7,885 bases of DNA. It comes from an uncultured bacterium. GTDB taxonomy: Bacteria > Bacteroidota > Bacteroidia > Sphingobacteriales > Sphingobacteriaceae. The notes beneath the pieces are model-generated. The model did not search any database and was not told where the DNA came from. It saw nothing but the letters and a program-made list of their open reading frames with translations. Positions 5,436 to 7,885 of the stretch are shown here, one piece after another. Numbering within the stretch: the first letter of the stretch is position 1; each line of letters opens with the position of its first letter. Made by a program: the position numbers and the translations under genes. The DNA lies in contig CAJBVG010000349.1 in the NCBI GenBank assembly GCA_903958995.1, forward strand, positions 1 through 7,885. Direction: 5' to 3'.

Positions 5436-6364
5436 GTAGCCCCATAGCCAAATTTTTCTTTTCTCGCATCTTTAAATGTCTTCACATGTGGATGCTTCCC
5501 TAATTGCTTATGGATCTCGTTACGCAAGGTGCCGTTACCCACTCCATGAATAAAAATAATGTTTTGGAAATGATGAACAATTGCACCTTCTAAATTTTTA
5601 TGAAACGCCGCGAGCTGAAACCTCAACATTTCCTCGGCACTCATGCTCGGAAATTGATCCGTTAATTCCTCAATATGTAAATCAACCTCTCTGTTGGGTG
5701 TATCTAATTTAGGCTCAGCATACGATTTCGTTAGCATTTGCTCAATTAGCTCTTCTTTGTCGAATTGAATAGTATGATCGCTCTCTAACTCCGTGATGTA
5801 TCCTTTTTTATTGATGAAAGGGATTTCCTTTTCGGTAGTTAATATGTTTTTCGCTTTAATGTTTTTTCTAAACACCTTCGGCTGATTAGGAGTGTATGCT
5901 CCTTGTTGATGATAGATAATTTGCAAATGGAAGATCCATCCTTGATCAAATTCACTTACCGTATGAGTTGATATTCTGGTCGCTGTATTTGCTTTTACTA
6001 CATCACCAAAAATACCTTCAAAAATATCTTTCTTTTGTATCGTTACGGCAGTCAATAAATCGTAGGGACTAGAATTAATAAGATGTAAATGATAAAGATG
6101 TCCAATCTTATCGTCTTTATGAACGGCTAAGTACAGCTTGTCTTCTGCACCTTTTGCAATCTTGGAAACTGCACCGCTAATCTCTTCAAAGTCTTCTCTT
6201 AATTGCGATTCACCCGTTTGTACTAATACAATTTCATTCGCCAATACCGTGATTTCAAAATCACCATCGATAGTAACACCTACCAATTGATGATCGATAA
6301 TCCTAGTCACAACCCCTTCTTGTTTTTCGTTTAAGAAACGAACGTAATCGCCTATTTTGTACAT
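5417..6364 (-). CDS. DUF2027 domain protein with C-terminal Smr domain
   Basis: This 315-residue protein combines a Bacteroidota-specific N-terminal region (DUF2027) with a C-terminal Smr domain. The start 'MYKIGDYVRFLNEKQEGVVTRI' looks like a small SH3-like barrel typical of DUF2027, and beta-rich sequence continues to about residue 170. Residues 226-315 form the Smr domain: VDLHIEEL (227-234) matches the LDxH motif (Asp228, His230), and FIHGVGNGTLR (271-281) matches HGxGxG. Smr domains of the MutS2/SMR type bind or nick branched DNA or cleave RNA; the role of the DUF2027 fusion is not established. No MutS ATPase is present. The ATG at 6362-6364 lies 96 bases after the phosphohexomutase stop, with two heptamer arrays between. 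The gene end lies within a 24-bp inverted repeat. Confidence 0.9.
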   Translation of the reverse strand: MYKIGDYVRFLNEKQEGVVTRIIDHQLVGVTIDGDFEITVLANEIVLVQTGESQLREDFEEISGAVSKIAKGAEDKLYLAVHKDDKIGHLYHLHLINSSPYDLLTAVTIQKKDIFEGIFGDVVKANTATRISTHTVSEFDQGWIFHLQIIYHQQGAYTPNQPKVFRKNIKAKNILTTEKEIPFINKKGYITELESDHTIQFDKEELIEQMLTKSYAEPKLDTPNREVDLHIEELTDQFPSMSAEEMLRFQLAAFHKNLEGAIVHHFQNIIFIHGVGNGTLRNEIHKQLGKHPHVKTFKDARKEKFGYGATEVILK

Positions 6365-6373
6365 GTTTTCTGA

Positions 6374-6409
6374 GTATCGGGTATTGAGTATCGGGTATCG
6401 AGTTATTGA
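6374..6409. repeat. Heptamer array 4 (GTATCGG/GTATCGA), left arm of an inverted pair
   Basis: Units from 6374 are GTATCGG, GTATTGA, GTATCGG, GTATCGA and an 8-base GTTATTGA. The array starts 10 bases before the smr ATG on the reverse strand, so it lies in the smr mRNA leader if the gene is co-transcribed with its neighbour. Its first 28 bases face array 5 as an inverted repeat (25 of 28 positions pair). Confidence 0.85.
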
Positions 6410-6433
6410 TTAATTATATAATTTTATAATTTC

Positions 6434-6461
6434 TCGATACCCGATACCCACTACTCGATAC
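6434..6461. repeat. Heptamer array 5 (TCGATAC), right arm of an inverted pair
   Basis: Units are TCGATAC, CCGATAC, CCACTAC and TCGATAC. The last base is also the last base of the phosphohexomutase TAG stop on the reverse strand, so the array begins exactly at that stop. With array 4 it can form a 28-bp hairpin with three mismatches and a 32-base AT-rich loop (6402-6433). Confidence 0.85.
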
Positions 6462-7870
6462 TATGTTAAAAGTGTTGCTTTAGTAGCCTTCAAAACTGCA
6501 AACGATTCTTCCGAGGTAGCTGCTTCTGAGTAGGTACGTAAAACGGGTTCTGTTCCCGATGGACGAATCATTACCCATCCGCCGTTGTCGAGGTGGAATT
6601 TAAATCCATCCATGTCTTCTACCGAAGTAACGTTATACTTTCCGAATGCTTTATATTTTCCTGCTTTGCAGTTTTCTATGATGCTTAATTTTAAGGATTC
6701 ATCTAAGTGTAAGTCGTCGCGTTCTACTGCAAAGGTGCCCACTACTTCGTATACTTCTTCAATTAATTCACGTAATGATTTACCTGTTTTCGCCATGAAC
6801 TCCCAAATCGTTAGTCCAATCCAAATACCATCGCGCTCTGGGATGTGCCCTGTAATTGCAATACCTCCCGACTCTTCACCTCCTGCTAAAAATGGTTCAT
6901 TGTTTTCTACCATAATTTCGCAGATGTACTTGAATCCAATTTTAGTGATTTGCTGATGCAAACCATATGCCTTACACAACTCATCAATCTTTCGTGTGCA
7001 AGAGAACGTAGTGATTACTTGTCCGGTTTGGTTTTTGTATTTCACCAAATAGTGAATCAACAATAAAATGATATGGTGAGAATCCACAAAGTTTCCTTCA
7101 TCATCATATAAACCTATACGATCCGCGTCACCATCGGTTGCTAATGCCGAGTCAATATTGCCTGATATTTTAATGATTTCAGAAAGCTCTTGTAAGTTTT
7201 TATGAATAGGCTCGGGCGCTTGTCCGTCGAACCCTGGGTTATGTTCGCAATGTAAAAAGGTCGCATCTGGAAGGATTTTACGCATTACATCTTGACCAGC
7301 ACCATACATTGCATCGTATGCTAAATTCAAATTTGAATTACGTATCGCATCCATATCAAATGATGCTTCTACATGTTCCAAATACATCGTCTCCATGTCT
7401 ACATAACTCACTAATCCTTTATCAATATAGTTTTGTAAACTTTCTGTTTTAATAGGTAGGGTAGTTGGAATCAAATCTTCTACTGCTGAAATTTCTGCTG
7501 GAGTTGCAGGTCCGCCGTAAGAAGCCTTTATTTTAAATCCGTTGTATTCTGCTGGGTTATGACTAGCGGTAATAATTATTCCAGCACTTGCTGATAATTT
7601 TACCGTAGCTAATGATATCATTGGTGTACTTACAAATGCAGTATCACACATATGAACTTTAATTCCTTCTGCAGCCATTACACGTGCAACAGCATCAATA
7701 AATAATTTACCCCCAAAGCGGCAATCATTTCCTAATGTGATACTTGGGGTAGCGCTATTGCTTTTTAACCATTGTGCCGTTCCATAAGCAACACGTTCTA
7801 CATTTTCAACGGTGAATTCTTTCGCTATAATCGCTCTCCAACCGTCTGTGCCAAATTTAATCTTAGTCAT
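6461..7870 (-). CDS. Alpha-D-phosphohexomutase (phosphoglucomutase/phosphomannomutase family)
   Basis: This 469-residue cytoplasmic enzyme interconverts hexose 1- and 6-phosphates through a phosphoserine. All four family motifs are intact and in order: the N-terminal GTDGWRA (7-13), the phosphoserine loop TASHNP (101-106, Ser103), the metal site DGDADR (246-251, Asp246, 248 and 250), the sugar-binding loop GEESGG (331-336) and the phosphate-binding RPSGTEP (436-442). Length is normal for the family. GEESGG differs from the GE.SGH usual in bacterial PGM/PMM and GlmM proteins, so I do not assign glucose, mannose or glucosamine specificity; phosphoglucomutase is the common annotation for this Bacteroidota type. 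The ATG at 7868-7870 gives the standard N-terminus; only 15 upstream bases are present, so its promoter is out of view. The stop touches a heptamer array that separates it from the smr gene. Confidence 0.94.
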   Translation of the reverse strand: MTKIKFGTDGWRAIIAKEFTVENVERVAYGTAQWLKSNSATPSITLGNDCRFGGKLFIDAVARVMAAEGIKVHMCDTAFVSTPMISLATVKLSASAGIIITASHNPAEYNGFKIKASYGGPATPAEISAVEDLIPTTLPIKTESLQNYIDKGLVSYVDMETMYLEHVEASFDMDAIRNSNLNLAYDAMYGAGQDVMRKILPDATFLHCEHNPGFDGQAPEPIHKNLQELSEIIKISGNIDSALATDGDADRIGLYDDEGNFVDSHHIILLLIHYLVKYKNQTGQVITTFSCTRKIDELCKAYGLHQQITKIGFKYICEIMVENNEPFLAGGEESGGIAITGHIPERDGIWIGLTIWEFMAKTGKSLRELIEEVYEVVGTFAVERDDLHLDESLKLSIIENCKAGKYKAFGKYNVTSVEDMDGFKFHLDNGGWVMIRPSGTEPVLRTYSEAATSEESFAVLKATKATLLT

Positions 7871-7885
7871 GTTCGTTCTTAAATA

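Noticed and set aside
6585..6956. Forward-strand 123-codon open frame
   Set aside because: Antisense shadow of the phosphohexomutase, whose motifs are intact across this region.

Overview
The window comes from an AT-rich bacterial chromosome, almost certainly of the phylum Bacteroidota. The evidence is the gene families (a DUF2027-Smr protein, a DUF6588-type secreted protein and a T9SS-style beta-sandwich fragment), the near absence of Shine-Dalgarno sites, and two candidate promoters with the Bacteroidota-type -7 box TAnnTTTG. Order and genus cannot be fixed from this sequence.

Layout: the 3' end of one rightward gene (1-417) converges on six leftward genes. In transcription order these are: an alpha-D-phosphohexomutase (7870-6461), a DUF2027-Smr protein (6364-5417), a secreted DUF6588-like protein (5271-4153), a D-cysteine desulfhydrase/ACC deaminase-family PLP enzyme (4081-3167), L-lysine 6-aminotransferase lat (3026-1695) and 3-hydroxybutyryl-CoA dehydrogenase (1648-746). 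Intrinsic terminators follow the DUF6588 gene and the PLP enzyme, and a bidirectional one sits between the convergent genes. The lat/hbd pair fits lysine catabolism: lat removes the epsilon-amino group, and hbd could act near the end, after glutaryl-CoA and crotonyl-CoA. The remaining genes look like independent housekeeping or envelope functions.

The unusual layer is repeats. Five short arrays share a strict 7-base period (407-448, 688-748, 3399-3454, 6374-6409, 6434-6461). Within an array the heptamer often drifts from one motif to another without losing register. One array of eight units lies inside the PLP enzyme and is translated as residues 210-228. Three others touch or contain the stop codon of a neighbouring gene. 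Two of them face each other as inverted arms between the phosphohexomutase and smr genes. The 452-650 intergenic stretch is a nested set of perfect inverted repeats built on a GTCGAAG/CTTCGAC palindrome. A 24-bp perfect inverted repeat with a 3-base loop covers the end of the smr gene. I see no defence system, CRISPR, transposase, tRNA or rRNA. If anything here is under-described, it is the heptamer and palindrome family.
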